Assembly (NCBI GenBank): GCA_040387475.1
Contig: JAZKDT010000001.1
Span: 62,001-126,000, forward strand
Length of the DNA stretch: 64,000 bases
Reading direction: 5' to 3'
Source: UBA4416 sp040387475
GTDB lineage: Bacteria > Bacteroidota > Bacteroidia > B-17B0 > Aurantibacillaceae
Shown: positions 15,528 through 24,229 of the stretch, in pieces
Position numbering within the stretch: the first letter of the stretch is position 1
How the letters are laid out: every line of letters begins with the position of its first letter
Made by a program: the position numbers and the translations under genes
Notes under the pieces: generated by a model
What the model saw: only the letters and a program-made list of their open reading frames with translations
Told to the model about the DNA's origin: nothing
Database searches by the model: none

Positions 15528-16106
15528 TTATTTTCTTGGAGCCGGTTTTTTAGGCCTCTTAACCGGTTTACTATCTGTGGGCGTGGCCATAACCTCACCC
15601 ATTTTTTGCGGTGGCTCTTTTACAATTACAGGTTTCACATAAACTTTACCTTTCATCATTCTTTCTTCCGGCGCTGGCTTTACACAGGCTGTTTTGGTTG
15701 TATCTTTAGGAGGCATTGCTCTTACACCGCCCATGATAGCAGTTTTGGGTCGTACTACCTCTACATCTCCTTTTTCATGTCCTGAGTTTTGCGCTAATCC
15801 CGATGAGGCATTAAATAACCACATCCCAAATGTGAAGTAAAGAATCACTGCAAATCGTTTGGTAAAATTAAACCCTTTAAACTCATTAAAAAAAGCGTCA
15901 AAACTCAAAGAGGTGAGCTGCGTTGTTTCAAACCGTCCACATACTTTTTCGTCTTGCTTACCTGCAAAAAATTCTTTGATCTCATCTATAGACTTGTTAC
16001 TGAAATCGACTACTGTTTTTACACATTTACCGCAAAAGGCCCCTTGCTCGTTCGGTGTCATCGCTTTCCAGTTCTCGTGGCAGGGTTTCTTGATTGAAAT
16101 TTCCAT
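15528..16106 (-). CDS. Cys-motif single-span membrane protein, function unknown
   Basis: A 192-residue protein seen across Bacteroidota without assigned function. The N-terminal 60 residues hold CHENWKAMTPNEQGAFCGKC, with three cysteines and a histidine that could bind a metal or a cluster. Next comes VDFSNKSIDEIKEFF, one membrane helix (about residues 86-105), and a Lys/Pro-rich tail with several KPxxK stretches. The ATG at 16106 puts MEISIKKPCHENW at the start, which fits related proteins better than the longer frame to 16124. The paired pattern of cysteines suggests a redox or metal switch, but this is inference. Confidence 0.75.
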   Translation of the reverse strand: MEISIKKPCHENWKAMTPNEQGAFCGKCVKTVVDFSNKSIDEIKEFFAGKQDEKVCGRFETTQLTSLSFDAFFNEFKGFNFTKRFAVILYFTFGMWLFNASSGLAQNSGHEKGDVEVVRPKTAIMGGVRAMPPKDTTKTACVKPAPEERMMKGKVYVKPVIVKEPPQKMGEVMATPTDSKPVKRPKKPAPRK

Positions 16107-16172
16107 AATAGTTGTTTTTTGCAATTAAGATGCGCTAAACAATAAATTCCATAAGCAACGCTTAAGATTCAT

Positions 16173-16550
16173 TTAAAAAGGAAAAATGTGAATATAGATT
16201 ATCCTGGATAATTTATAGTTTTTCATGGAAAACGCAGAAATTACTGCCAAAATGATTAAAACGACCCAAATCGTATCAATTTTTGGTAAAAAAGTGCGCA
16301 AAAGCACGAAAGTTAAAATACCCTGCAAAACCGCTAAACCATAACTAATATACATGGCCCCTAAAAAATAACCAGGCTCCCTGTCGAAATGGTAATGGCA
16401 AACCTCACAATTATCCTTCATAACAGGCAGTTCCAGAAATCGTGTTTTTTTAGCATACACATCTCCTTTTCCACAATTAGGACATTTCTCTCTCATGATG
16501 CTCATAAATAAGCTCCCTTTTGCAATTTGTTTTTTCTTAAGTGTGTTCAT
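16173..16550 (-). CDS. DUF983 family protein
   Basis: A 125-residue DUF983 protein. The N-terminus has the zinc-ribbon-like pair CPNCGKG and CEVCHYHF, then DREPGYFLGAMYISYG and two hydrophobic helices. DUF983 proteins are small membrane proteins with an N-terminal Cys4 knuckle; some in proteobacteria lie near cytochrome oxidase genes, but here there is no such neighbour. Upstream on the minus strand TACCTTTA (complement of 16571-16578) may be the -7 element. Confidence 0.85.
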   Translation of the reverse strand: MNTLKKKQIAKGSLFMSIMREKCPNCGKGDVYAKKTRFLELPVMKDNCEVCHYHFDREPGYFLGAMYISYGLAVLQGILTFVLLRTFLPKIDTIWVVLIILAVISAFSMKNYKLSRIIYIHIFPF

Positions 16551-16653
16551 CTTACTTTTTTTAATAGCATAAAGGTAAACACATCATCCTAAATAGAATT
16601 TAAGAATTAACGCTTTGTCTAGCACAATTAAGACATTTTATGTAATTTTAAAC

Positions 16654-17520
16654 ATGAAAATAAAACTGCCGGTTTATAAAATTCAGCACTTTGAGCATGA
16701 AGAACATGACCCTGATTTTTATGCAAATGATTTTTTGTCGCACATTACTCATCACCACTTTGCAACCGCGCCGCATAAACACGACTTTTACCTTACGGTA
16801 TTATTTACAAAAGGAAATGGAACGCATGAAATCGATTTTAATACTTATGAAATAAAGCCGGGTTTAGTGTTTACGATGTTACCCGGGCAAATGCATAACT
16901 GGAAAACATCGTTAGATATTGACGGTTACGTATTTTTTCACACTAAAAGCTTTTATGATTCTGGCTTTAACAAAACAGGCGTTAATGATTTTCCTTTTTT
17001 CCAATCCTTACAAAATCCTCCATTTATTGAATTGGAAAAAAGCAGCGTTAAGAAGTTGGAACCATTATTTCGAGAACTAGTAGTAGAGCACGAAGAAAAG
17101 CATTATTTAAAATTGGAAAAAATTCATACGTTGGTTAACTTAATTTACGTGGAGCTGTCTAGGTTATATTCAGTAAATATATCGGTTCATAACCAAAACT
17201 ACTTAGCAAAAGTAAGAATACTTGAAAATTTTATTGATAAAAACTTTAAGACAAAAAAATATCCGCATGAGTATGCAAACCTGATGAATTTAAGCGAAAA
17301 GCATCTGAACAGAATGAGTAAAGTTTGTTTGAACAAAACAACAACCGAATTAATTGCCGAGCGAATTATTTTGGAAGCCAAGCGCCTATTGACGCATTCT
17401 AAACAAACAATTTCAGAAGTAGCGAATGAGTTAGGATATCAGAACAATTCCTATTTTTCACGCTTTTTCAAAAAACACGCTAAAGAAACTCCTGTTCAAT
17501 TTTTAAATAAACACAGATAA
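16654..17520 (+). CDS. AraC-family transcriptional regulator with N-terminal cupin
   Basis: A 288-residue regulator. The N-terminal half is a cupin sensor (HHFATAPHKHDFYLTVLFT, then PGQMHNW), and the C-terminal 100 residues hold the two AraC helix-turn-helix motifs, the second clearly as TISEVANELGYQNNSYFSRF followed by FKKHAKETPVQFL. The ATG at 16654 is preferred over a TTG at 16615. It is two bases before a DUF4442 gene, so the two are co-transcribed, and an acyl-type ligand is conceivable, but nothing in the sequence identifies the inducer. Confidence 0.9.
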   Translation: MKIKLPVYKIQHFEHEEHDPDFYANDFLSHITHHHFATAPHKHDFYLTVLFTKGNGTHEIDFNTYEIKPGLVFTMLPGQMHNWKTSLDIDGYVFFHTKSFYDSGFNKTGVNDFPFFQSLQNPPFIELEKSSVKKLEPLFRELVVEHEEKHYLKLEKIHTLVNLIYVELSRLYSVNISVHNQNYLAKVRILENFIDKNFKTKKYPHEYANLMNLSEKHLNRMSKVCLNKTTTELIAERIILEAKRLLTHSKQTISEVANELGYQNNSYFSRFFKKHAKETPVQFLNKHR

Positions 17521-17522
17521 CG

Positions 17523-17978
17523 ATGAAAGTATCAGAAAATAGTTTGACCTGGGGGATGCGCTTATATCCCCCTTTGCTTTTGCAACGCATTTGGGTTCAA
17601 AAAATCCATAAAAATTTTCGAGGTGCGGATATTAAAATAAACCGAAGTTTGTTTACATTGAATTTTGGCCGGGCCATTTTTGGCGGCACTATCTACTCGG
17701 CCACTGATCCGTTTTACGCAATGTTATTTGGGCAAATATTAAGAAACAAAAACTATCATGTTACTGTTTGGTTAAAAAGTGCAAGCATTCAGTTTCTAAA
17801 ACCTGCGCGCACTGATCTTTTTTACAAGATCCGGATTACCGATGAGATGGTTGCAGAAATGGAAGATGAGCTCAATGCAAAAGCCGTTTTTATAAAAACT
17901 TATCCTATCGAGGTCTATTCCAAAAATGGGGGACTTTGCGCCATTGCAAAAAATGAGATCTATATCAGGAAGAAGTAG
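17523..17978 (+). CDS. DUF4442 hotdog-fold protein (thioesterase-like)
   Basis: A 151-residue DUF4442 protein. The hotdog fold is suggested by the length, the long central helix in GRAIFGGTIYSATDPFYAML, and the conserved beta strands after it (VWLKSASIQFLKPAR). Relatives are acyl-CoA or acyl-ACP thioesterase-like, though the family lacks a proven reaction. It shares an operon with the AraC regulator ending two bases earlier. Confidence 0.8.
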   Translation: MKVSENSLTWGMRLYPPLLLQRIWVQKIHKNFRGADIKINRSLFTLNFGRAIFGGTIYSATDPFYAMLFGQILRNKNYHVTVWLKSASIQFLKPARTDLFYKIRITDEMVAEMEDELNAKAVFIKTYPIEVYSKNGGLCAIAKNEIYIRKK

Positions 17979-18161
17979 GATATATCCTGTAAAGTCGTTT
18001 ATTAGTTGTACATTTAACTAATATCTGAAGTTTTATAAACCGGCACAAATTTTGGCCGGCTATTTTCTTAAGAACATTCCTGAAGTTACTTTGTGTTGGG
18101 CTGCATACCACTGATACATCTTTATTGCTGTTTATGCTTATTAACACTAAAACTGATCTCA

Positions 18162-19598
18162 TTGAGTCACAACATACCACCAGAACAATTGAGCGTTGAG
18201 GCTTACGCAGAAGCGCTCAGGCAAGCTAAAGAAGAACTCATTTTTGAGAACAAGGAGAAAACAAAACGGGCTGCAGAACTGGTTATCGCCAATATAGAAT
18301 TGGCATTTCAAAGTGTTGAAAAAGCCAAACGAGCTGCCGAATTAATGATCGCCAATAAAGAACTTATTTTTCAGAACGAAGAAAAAGGAAAAAGAGCTGC
18401 GGAACTCATCATCGCTAATATAGAACTTGCTTTTCAAAACCAGGAAAAAGCAAAAAGAGCGGCCGAATTGATTATTGCTAACAAAGAACATGCTTTTGAA
18501 AACGAAGAAAAAGAAAAAAGAGCTTCCGAATTAACTATTGCCAACCAGGAATTAGCTTACCAAAATAATGAAAAAGAAAAAAGAGCCGATGAACTAACGC
18601 TCGCGAATACAGAGTTATTATTTCAAAGTGAAGAAAGAGAGAAAAGAGCCGCCGAATTAGTAACGGCTAATACGGAGTTGGCCTACCAAAATAATGAAAA
18701 AGAAAAAAGAGCCAGTGAGTTAACCATTGCAAATACAGAACTTGCATATCAGAACGATGAAAAAGAAAAAAGAGCGGCTGAACTGATTATCGCTAATGTA
18801 GAGCTAGCTTATCAAAATAACGAAAAAGAAAAAAGGGCGGCGGAGCTGATTATCGCTAATGTGGAACTTGCCTACCAAAATACCGAGAAAGAAAAAAGAG
18901 CTGTAGAGATGGGGCTGTTGAACAAAGAACTCGAGCAATTCGCATATATTGCCTCCCATGACCTTCAGCAACCTTTGCGTACTGTTTCAAATTATATGCG
19001 CTTGTTTGAAGAAAAATATATTCCACAACTTGAAGAAGAAGCGGGCACTTATATCCACCTTGCTAACAATGCTGTGCGACGTATGAGTTCGCTTATCAAC
19101 TCGCTAATGACCTTCTCACAATTAGGAAATAATCGAAAATTAACCTCCGTAAATATCGATAGGTTATTAACCGACGTTATTGCGGATCACCAAACGCTCA
19201 TAAAATCTTCCGGAACCATCATAGAAATTTCGATGATGCCAATCCTGGATATGTATGAAATAGAGATGTATCAACTGTTTCAAAACCTGATTACAAACGC
19301 CATAAAGTTTCAGAGAACTGATGAACAACCCAAGATCATTATTTCCGCAAAAGAAGAAGATGCCAAATGGCAATTTGCGATAAAAGACAATGGTATTGGC
19401 ATTCACGAAATTCACTACGAAAAGATTTTTGATATATTTCAACGCTTGCATAGCAAAAAAGAATACGAAGGAAGCGGCATTGGCCTGGCTAATTGTAAAA
19501 AAATAGTACAACTACACCAGGGAGAAATCTGGCTTAAATCCGTTCAAAACGAGGGTACTGTGTTTTATTTCACGATTCCAAAAAATTTAAACTTATGA
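18162..19598 (+). CDS. Sensor histidine kinase with eleven 21-residue coiled-coil repeats
   Basis: No membrane helix or PAS/GAF sensor is visible. Residues about 24-254 are eleven near-identical units of the pattern ELAYQNNEKEKRAAELIIAN, exactly three heptads each, forming a long parallel coiled coil. Then come the HisKA domain (phospho-His in YIASHDLQQPLRTV) and HATPase_c with the N box (NLITNAIKF), G1 (DNGIGI) and G2 (GSGIGLANC). The kinase is therefore complete. Its stop overlaps the response regulator start (ATGA). No ATG opens this frame; the TTG at 18162 is my choice, GTG at 18093 is possible, and a frameshift from the ATG at 18134 cannot be excluded. Confidence 0.88.
   Translation: MSHNIPPEQLSVEAYAEALRQAKEELIFENKEKTKRAAELVIANIELAFQSVEKAKRAAELMIANKELIFQNEEKGKRAAELIIANIELAFQNQEKAKRAAELIIANKEHAFENEEKEKRASELTIANQELAYQNNEKEKRADELTLANTELLFQSEEREKRAAELVTANTELAYQNNEKEKRASELTIANTELAYQNDEKEKRAAELIIANVELAYQNNEKEKRAAELIIANVELAYQNTEKEKRAVEMGLLNKELEQFAYIASHDLQQPLRTVSNYMRLFEEKYIPQLEEEAGTYIHLANNAVRRMSSLINSLMTFSQLGNNRKLTSVNIDRLLTDVIADHQTLIKSSGTIIEISMMPILDMYEIEMYQLFQNLITNAIKFQRTDEQPKIIISAKEEDAKWQFAIKDNGIGIHEIHYEKIFDIFQRLHSKKEYEGSGIGLANCKKIVQLHQGEIWLKSVQNEGTVFYFTIPKNLNL
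18231..18923 (+). repeat. Eleven tandem 63-bp repeats inside the kinase gene
   Basis: Eleven in-frame units of 63 bp encode 21-residue helix repeats. Unit-to-unit protein identity is high, especially the constant KRAAEL and AN positions, while synonymous positions vary. The most similar units are the last four. Confidence 0.9.
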
Positions 19599-19996
19599 TA
19601 GATAAACTAAACTGCATTATGTTGATTGACGACGATGACGACGATAATTTTTTTCACAAAAAAGAGATCATGGACAACCATCTGGCAGAAAGTGTGATCG
19701 TGCAAGACTCGGCGCGAAAAGCGCTTGAATATTTAAAATTTAAAACCGAACCGGTATCTGACCTGATTTTTTTAGACATCAATATGCCGGGAATGAACGG
19801 CTGGGAATTTTTAGATGAATATCAGAAGCTGGGAAAAGAGCAACAGAGTAGAGCGATGATCATTATGCTATCAACATCGTCTAACCCAAAGGACAAAGAA
19901 AAAGCCAACTCCTGGGATTGCGTGACCGATTATATTACAAAGCCTCTTACAAAACAGGCTTTGGAAACTGTGATCAAAAAACATTTTAATTTATAG
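19595..19996 (+). CDS. Single-domain response regulator (CheY-like)
   Basis: A 133-residue receiver domain without an output domain. The acidic pocket is the run of aspartates at residues 12-17, the phosphoacceptor is D61 in IFLDINMPG, the conserved Ser/Thr is in MLSTSSNP, and the lysine is K116 in YITKPLT. It overlaps the upstream kinase by four bases (ATGA), so the two are coupled and very probably partners. The Asn after the Asp-run and the NP at ~97 resemble Rcp1-type regulators that pair with phytochrome-like kinases. The output must lie in another protein. Confidence 0.93.
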   Translation: MIDKLNCIMLIDDDDDDNFFHKKEIMDNHLAESVIVQDSARKALEYLKFKTEPVSDLIFLDINMPGMNGWEFLDEYQKLGKEQQSRAMIIMLSTSSNPKDKEKANSWDCVTDYITKPLTKQALETVIKKHFNL

Positions 19997-20006
19997 AGAA
20001 AATAAA

Positions 20007-20032
20007 AAAGCCTCTCAATAATGAGAGGCTTT
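20007..20032. terminator. Terminator between the response regulator and tRNA-Leu
   Basis: Perfect 11-bp stem AAAGCCTCTCA / TGAGAGGCTTT with an ATAA loop, 10 bases after the regulator stop codon. A-rich on one side and T-rich on the other, it can end transcripts arriving from both directions, including the minus-strand tRNA. Confidence 0.85.
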
Positions 20033-20033
20033 G

Positions 20034-20115
20034 TGCCCGAAGCGAGACTCGAACTCGCAAGCTGTAAGGCATACGCTTCTGAGACGTACGTGTATACCAA
20101 TTCCACCATCCGGGC
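20034..20115 (-). tRNA. tRNA-Leu (anticodon CAG)
   Basis: The minus strand folds as a type II tRNA. Acceptor GCCCGGA pairs with TTCGGGC, the D-loop has AATTGGTA, the anticodon stem TACGT/GCGTA encloses CTCAGAA (anticodon CAG, reads CUG), there is an extended variable arm, and the T arm GCGAG-TTCGAGT-CTCGC. CCA is not encoded. Confidence 0.93.
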
Positions 20116-20181
20116 GATTGCATTACAAATTTAGCAAAATAATATCAGGTTTTAAAGGTCCATAATTAAAGTGGCTGTACA

Positions 20182-21960
20182 CTATAAAACTTTTAATAAC
20201 TCCTGACGGTATTTATCCAGGATGCTCGACTTGGACAAAAAACCCAAATAGATTCCATTATCTACAACAGGCAGGTTCCATTGGCCCGACTCTTCAAATT
20301 TTTTCATGATAGAAAAAATATCTTCATTAATATTTATTGTGAGCGAGGGTTTTACCATCACTTCCTTTGCATTGATCCTATCATACAATTCGGGGTTAAA
20401 CATCTCTTCTTTAATATTATCCAGATAGATCATTCCTAATAATTTATTATCTTTATTGATAACCGGAAAAGTATTTCTCTTTGAATGTTTAATCGTTTCC
20501 ACAATATTTCTCAAACTGTCTTTAAAATGAATAGTGGCAAAATCCGTTTCTATCATTTCTTTAGCATCAATCCTGCTTAAAAGGCTAATGTCCTTATTTT
20601 CTGATATTACTGCGCCTCTGGCCTTTAATCTCCGCACATCCAATGACTCGGGGTGAAAAAATTTAACGATGATATAACTGATCGATGATACCAACATTAA
20701 CGGAATAATAAGTTCATAACCGCCGGTAATTTCCGCAATTAAAAATATTCCGGTTAAGGGCGCGTGAAAAACGCCACTCAAAACGCCTGCCATGGCAACA
20801 ATAGTAAAATTGTTAATGGGAACATCTGAAAAACCGAGCAGCTTTAAAAAGAATGCAAATACAAATCCCAGGTACGCTCCCACAAACAGTGATGGCGCAA
20901 AATTACCGCCATTGCCTCCACTTCCCAATGTAATACCTGCGGCAACAGCCTTAAGTAATAAGGCCAACAAAATTAAACCAAGTAAAACCCACTGACTGGA
21001 AATAAAATTAGCCAGTAAACTATCTTTAAACAAATCGTGTACTCTGAACTCCGAGAGAGCTTTAATACTCTCATACCCCTCTCCAAATAAAGAAGGAAAT
21101 AATGCAAATAAAAAGGCTAAAGCAACACCCCCTACAATCCACTTCACAAAAGTGGATTTCATTTTTGAAAAAAAGACCTCTACTTTTTCAAAGAAATTGA
21201 CATAATACAAGGAAGTTATTCCTGCCAACAGTCCCAATAAAATATAAAAGGGCACATTGTAATAATTAAAAGGTTGCTTTAATTCAAAAAATAACAAGCT
21301 TGTCTCGTGCAATACAATTTTTGATAGTAAAGCGCCGGATGCCGCTGCAATCAGCAAGGGTATAAATGCACCGATGCTAATATCAATTAAAATTACTTCA
21401 AGCGCAAACAACACGCCGGCAATGGGTGCATTAAATGCTCCGGCAACTCCACCGGCGGCACCCGCTGCCAACAGCAAGGTTCTTTCTTTATAACTTAACT
21501 TATAAGTACGCGCAAAATTTGCTCCTATTGCTGACCCTGTGCTCACAATCGGTGACTCTAGGCCTGCAGAACCGCCAAAACCAACAGTAAGTCCACTCGT
21601 AATTACATGCGAGTACATTTGACTAAAAGGCAAATAACTACTCTTTTTTGCAATTGCAAATAAAATGAAATTTGTTCCCTTGTGTATTTGTTCCCTAAAA
21701 AAATACTTCACCACAAGCACCGTTAAACCTATTCCCACTAAAGGAAGAATAAGGTATAGATACTTAAAATCATACTGTAGCAAATAATTTTCTACAAGGT
21801 AATGCCGGATGCTAAATACCAAAAATTTCAATACAACTGCCGCTACCCCTGCGCTTACACCAACTAAAATACTGGAAAAGATCAAAAACTGTCGTTCAGT
21901 AGTTCTTTCATGAATCCAATTTACGGTTCTTCTTATATAGTTAAGTTGGCTTATATTCAT
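20182..21960 (-). CDS. CLC-family chloride channel/antiporter with CBS domains
   Basis: A 592-residue CLC protein. The first about 430 residues are the hydrophobic CLC core, with the gate-Glu region as GSAGLESPIVSTGSAIG (the Glu kept, in the GxE form) and the anion-site motif GSGGNGGNFAPSLFVGAYLG. The last about 150 residues hold two CBS domains, which often bind adenine nucleotides and regulate gating. Members exchange Cl- for H+ or act as channels; which of the two cannot be told here. TAAATTTG on the minus strand at 21992-21999 is a perfect -7 element 32 bases upstream. Confidence 0.92.
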   Translation of the reverse strand: MNISQLNYIRRTVNWIHERTTERQFLIFSSILVGVSAGVAAVVLKFLVFSIRHYLVENYLLQYDFKYLYLILPLVGIGLTVLVVKYFFREQIHKGTNFILFAIAKKSSYLPFSQMYSHVITSGLTVGFGGSAGLESPIVSTGSAIGANFARTYKLSYKERTLLLAAGAAGGVAGAFNAPIAGVLFALEVILIDISIGAFIPLLIAAASGALLSKIVLHETSLLFFELKQPFNYYNVPFYILLGLLAGITSLYYVNFFEKVEVFFSKMKSTFVKWIVGGVALAFLFALFPSLFGEGYESIKALSEFRVHDLFKDSLLANFISSQWVLLGLILLALLLKAVAAGITLGSGGNGGNFAPSLFVGAYLGFVFAFFLKLLGFSDVPINNFTIVAMAGVLSGVFHAPLTGIFLIAEITGGYELIIPLMLVSSISYIIVKFFHPESLDVRRLKARGAVISENKDISLLSRIDAKEMIETDFATIHFKDSLRNIVETIKHSKRNTFPVINKDNKLLGMIYLDNIKEEMFNPELYDRINAKEVMVKPSLTININEDIFSIMKKFEESGQWNLPVVDNGIYLGFLSKSSILDKYRQELLKVL

Positions 21961-21991
21961 TTTTAGTATAGCTTCTTTTCTTTTGTATGAT

Positions 21992-21999
21992 CAAATTTA
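21992..21999 (-). promoter_or_regulatory. -7 promoter element of the CLC gene
   Basis: Minus-strand TAAATTTG matches TAnnTTTG, giving a leader of about 25 bases. The rest of the 286-base gap to the next gene (to 22246) shows no other site that I could support. Confidence 0.5.
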
Positions 22000-22226
22000 A
22001 CGCAAAGTTTACTTATGTTAAACAAAAAAAACCTTATAAAGTTCGATGTTTTTGTCACTCTTCAAAAGCTTTGACTGGTTCATCAACTGGTTTAAAAGCC
22101 ATTAAATGTAGGCATTTATTTGTATATTAATTTTCAGCATTCATGCGCGTCTGGTAAAGCGCTAAAAAATGCAATTGCATGATAATTTTTTAATGTTAAA
22201 TTCCATTTAACTTAATAACCCCGCTT

Positions 22227-22234
22227 TACATTTG
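22227..22234 (+). promoter_or_regulatory. -7 promoter element of the LpxH-like gene
   Basis: TACATTTG matches TAnnTTTG exactly. It covers the TTG at 22232, so the transcript starts downstream of that codon and the ATG at 22247 must be the real start. Confidence 0.55.
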
Positions 22235-22246
22235 AAAAAACTAATA

Positions 22247-23065
22247 ATGTATAGCAAACGAGAATTGCAACTTTTAGTCATCAGCGATGTGCACTTAGGC
22301 ACATTTGGCTGCCATGCAAAAGAATTACTCCACTACCTGAAAACGGTTAACCCGCAAACGTTAGTGCTCAATGGAGACATTATTGATATGTGGAACTTTA
22401 GTAAAAGTTACTTCCCGGCTGCGCACATGGACGTATTACGCTACATTATGAAAATGGCCAGCCATGGAACAAAAGTATATTACATTACCGGGAACCATGA
22501 CGAGATGCTACGTAAATATACAGATCTTCAATTAGGCAACCTAGAAATAGTTGATAAGCTACTATTGAATATTGATGGTAAAAAAACATGGATATTCCAT
22601 GGCGACGTGTTTGATGCCACAACCAAAGGTTACGCTAAACTACTGGCCAAATTAGGCGGGAAAGGCTATGACCTGTTAATTCTGATAAATCGTTTGGTGA
22701 ATTGGATTTTGAATTTATTCGGACGTGAGAAAATGAGTATTTCAAAAAAAGTAAAGGATGGTGTTAAAAAGGCCGTCGCCTTTGTTGGAAATTTTGAAGC
22801 CACAGCAGCTGAAATTGCCATCGAAAAAAAATACGATTACGTCGTATGCGGACATATCCACATGCCGCAAATAAAAGAAGTGAAAACAGAAAAGGGTTCT
22901 GTGATTTACATGAATAGTGGGGATTGGATTGAAAATCTAACCGCTTTGGAATATAACAAAGGACTTTGGGAAATCTTCAGCTACGATAAAAATTATTTGG
23001 ACCTTATTTACTCCAACGATGATATTGAACCACAGGATATCGTTTCCAAAATACTAGCTTCTTAA
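22247..23065 (+). CDS. UDP-2,3-diacylglucosamine diphosphatase-like metallophosphoesterase (LpxH type)
   Basis: A calcineurin-like phosphoesterase of about 272 residues. All metal-binding blocks are present in order: ISDVHLG, LNGDIIDMW, TGNHDEML, HGDVFD and CGHIHMP, followed by NSGDWIEN. The pattern matches LpxH-like proteins that cleave UDP-2,3-diacylglucosamine in lipid A synthesis, and Bacteroidota use this form. It is followed after three bases by a glycosyltransferase, consistent with an envelope-lipid operon. Whether it is the real LpxH or a close relative needs a search. Confidence 0.85.
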   Translation: MYSKRELQLLVISDVHLGTFGCHAKELLHYLKTVNPQTLVLNGDIIDMWNFSKSYFPAAHMDVLRYIMKMASHGTKVYYITGNHDEMLRKYTDLQLGNLEIVDKLLLNIDGKKTWIFHGDVFDATTKGYAKLLAKLGGKGYDLLILINRLVNWILNLFGREKMSISKKVKDGVKKAVAFVGNFEATAAEIAIEKKYDYVVCGHIHMPQIKEVKTEKGSVIYMNSGDWIENLTALEYNKGLWEIFSYDKNYLDLIYSNDDIEPQDIVSKILAS

Positions 23066-23068
23066 TAT

Positions 23069-24100
23069 ATGACAAAAATTTTCTATGCTGTACAGGCAAC
23101 AGGCAATGGCCATATCAGTAGAGCACAACAACTTTATCCTTATTTAAAACAATTTGGCGAAGTAGATTTTTTTATCAGTGGGAACAACGCAAACCTTGAT
23201 TCCAATCTACCGGTAAAATACAGAAGCGCGGGTTGTAGCTTACACTTTAGTCAATGCGGGGGACTTAATTATTTTGACGTTGTTAAAAACATCAAGCCTT
23301 ATATGATGTATAAAGATGCCAAAGCATTGCCACTTGAAAAATATGATGTGGTCATTAACGATTTTGATTTTGTAACCTCTTTGGCCTGCAAATTGAAAGG
23401 TCTCGCCTCCGTTCACCTCGGACACCAAGCTAGCTTTCGATCGGAAGCAACGCCCAGGCCAGCTAAGAAAAGCATAGTAGGCGAAACAATTTTGAAACAC
23501 TATGCTCATGCTACCAAACATATTGGCTTTCATTTCCAGTCTTACGACACCTTTATTCTTCCGCCTGTTATCAAGGAGGAATTTATTGACGCCAAAATAA
23601 CTGACCTCAATCATGTGAGTGTTTATTTGCCTTCATTTCAAAAACACTGTCTGCTTGAAGCTTTTTCAAAACTATCACATATTAAATTCCATTGGTTTTT
23701 AGAAGGTATAGAGACGATTCACTCTGAAAAAAACATCACGTATTATCCTATTAATCAATTACTGTTTAATAAAAGCTTATTAAGTTGTCATGGCTTAATA
23801 ACAGGAGGAGGATTTGAAACACCTTCGGAAGCATTATACCTTGGTAAAAAATTGATGAGTATTCCCATTAAAAATCATTATGAGCAGCAATGCAACGCTG
23901 CCGCTCTTAAAAAATTAGGTGTAAAGGTTCTATCAGGAATTAATGATGATTTTACACATATCATTGAACAATGGTTTTTTGAAGGTAATAAGAATCCTCA
24001 AATTAAAGCAAATAACATAAACCAAACATTAGAGATGCTATTTGATACTTACCCTGGTAAACATAAAATCGAGAACGAAGAAGTTGAATTATTTATATAG
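23069..24100 (+). CDS. Glycosyltransferase, GT28/MurG-like
   Basis: A 343-residue GT-B fold protein. The N-terminal Rossmann half opens with FYAVQATGNGHISRAQQLYPYL, whose Gly-rich loop resembles MurG/MGDG synthase, and the C-terminal half has the nucleotide-sugar motif HGLITGGGFETPSEALYLGK. It is three bases after the LpxH-like gene and is probably co-transcribed. Acceptor and donor are unknown; a lipid or envelope glycan is the natural guess from context. Confidence 0.85.
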   Translation: MTKIFYAVQATGNGHISRAQQLYPYLKQFGEVDFFISGNNANLDSNLPVKYRSAGCSLHFSQCGGLNYFDVVKNIKPYMMYKDAKALPLEKYDVVINDFDFVTSLACKLKGLASVHLGHQASFRSEATPRPAKKSIVGETILKHYAHATKHIGFHFQSYDTFILPPVIKEEFIDAKITDLNHVSVYLPSFQKHCLLEAFSKLSHIKFHWFLEGIETIHSEKNITYYPINQLLFNKSLLSCHGLITGGGFETPSEALYLGKKLMSIPIKNHYEQQCNAAALKKLGVKVLSGINDDFTHIIEQWFFEGNKNPQIKANNINQTLEMLFDTYPGKHKIENEEVELFI

Positions 24101-24229
24101 CTCAATGTATATCCTTTGTTAATTTTTATTCCTAAAGTAAACCTAATTTTTAGTTTTTATTTCTCATTCTTAATGTTTTCTTATTTCTGAATTAATATTC
24201 AAGGCTTTTGCCTGCTCTACTTTAGCGAT

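Noticed and set aside
18231..18923. Possible CRISPR-like or satellite repeat
   Set aside because: Units are directly adjacent with no spacers and stay in frame with a kinase; it is a protein repeat.
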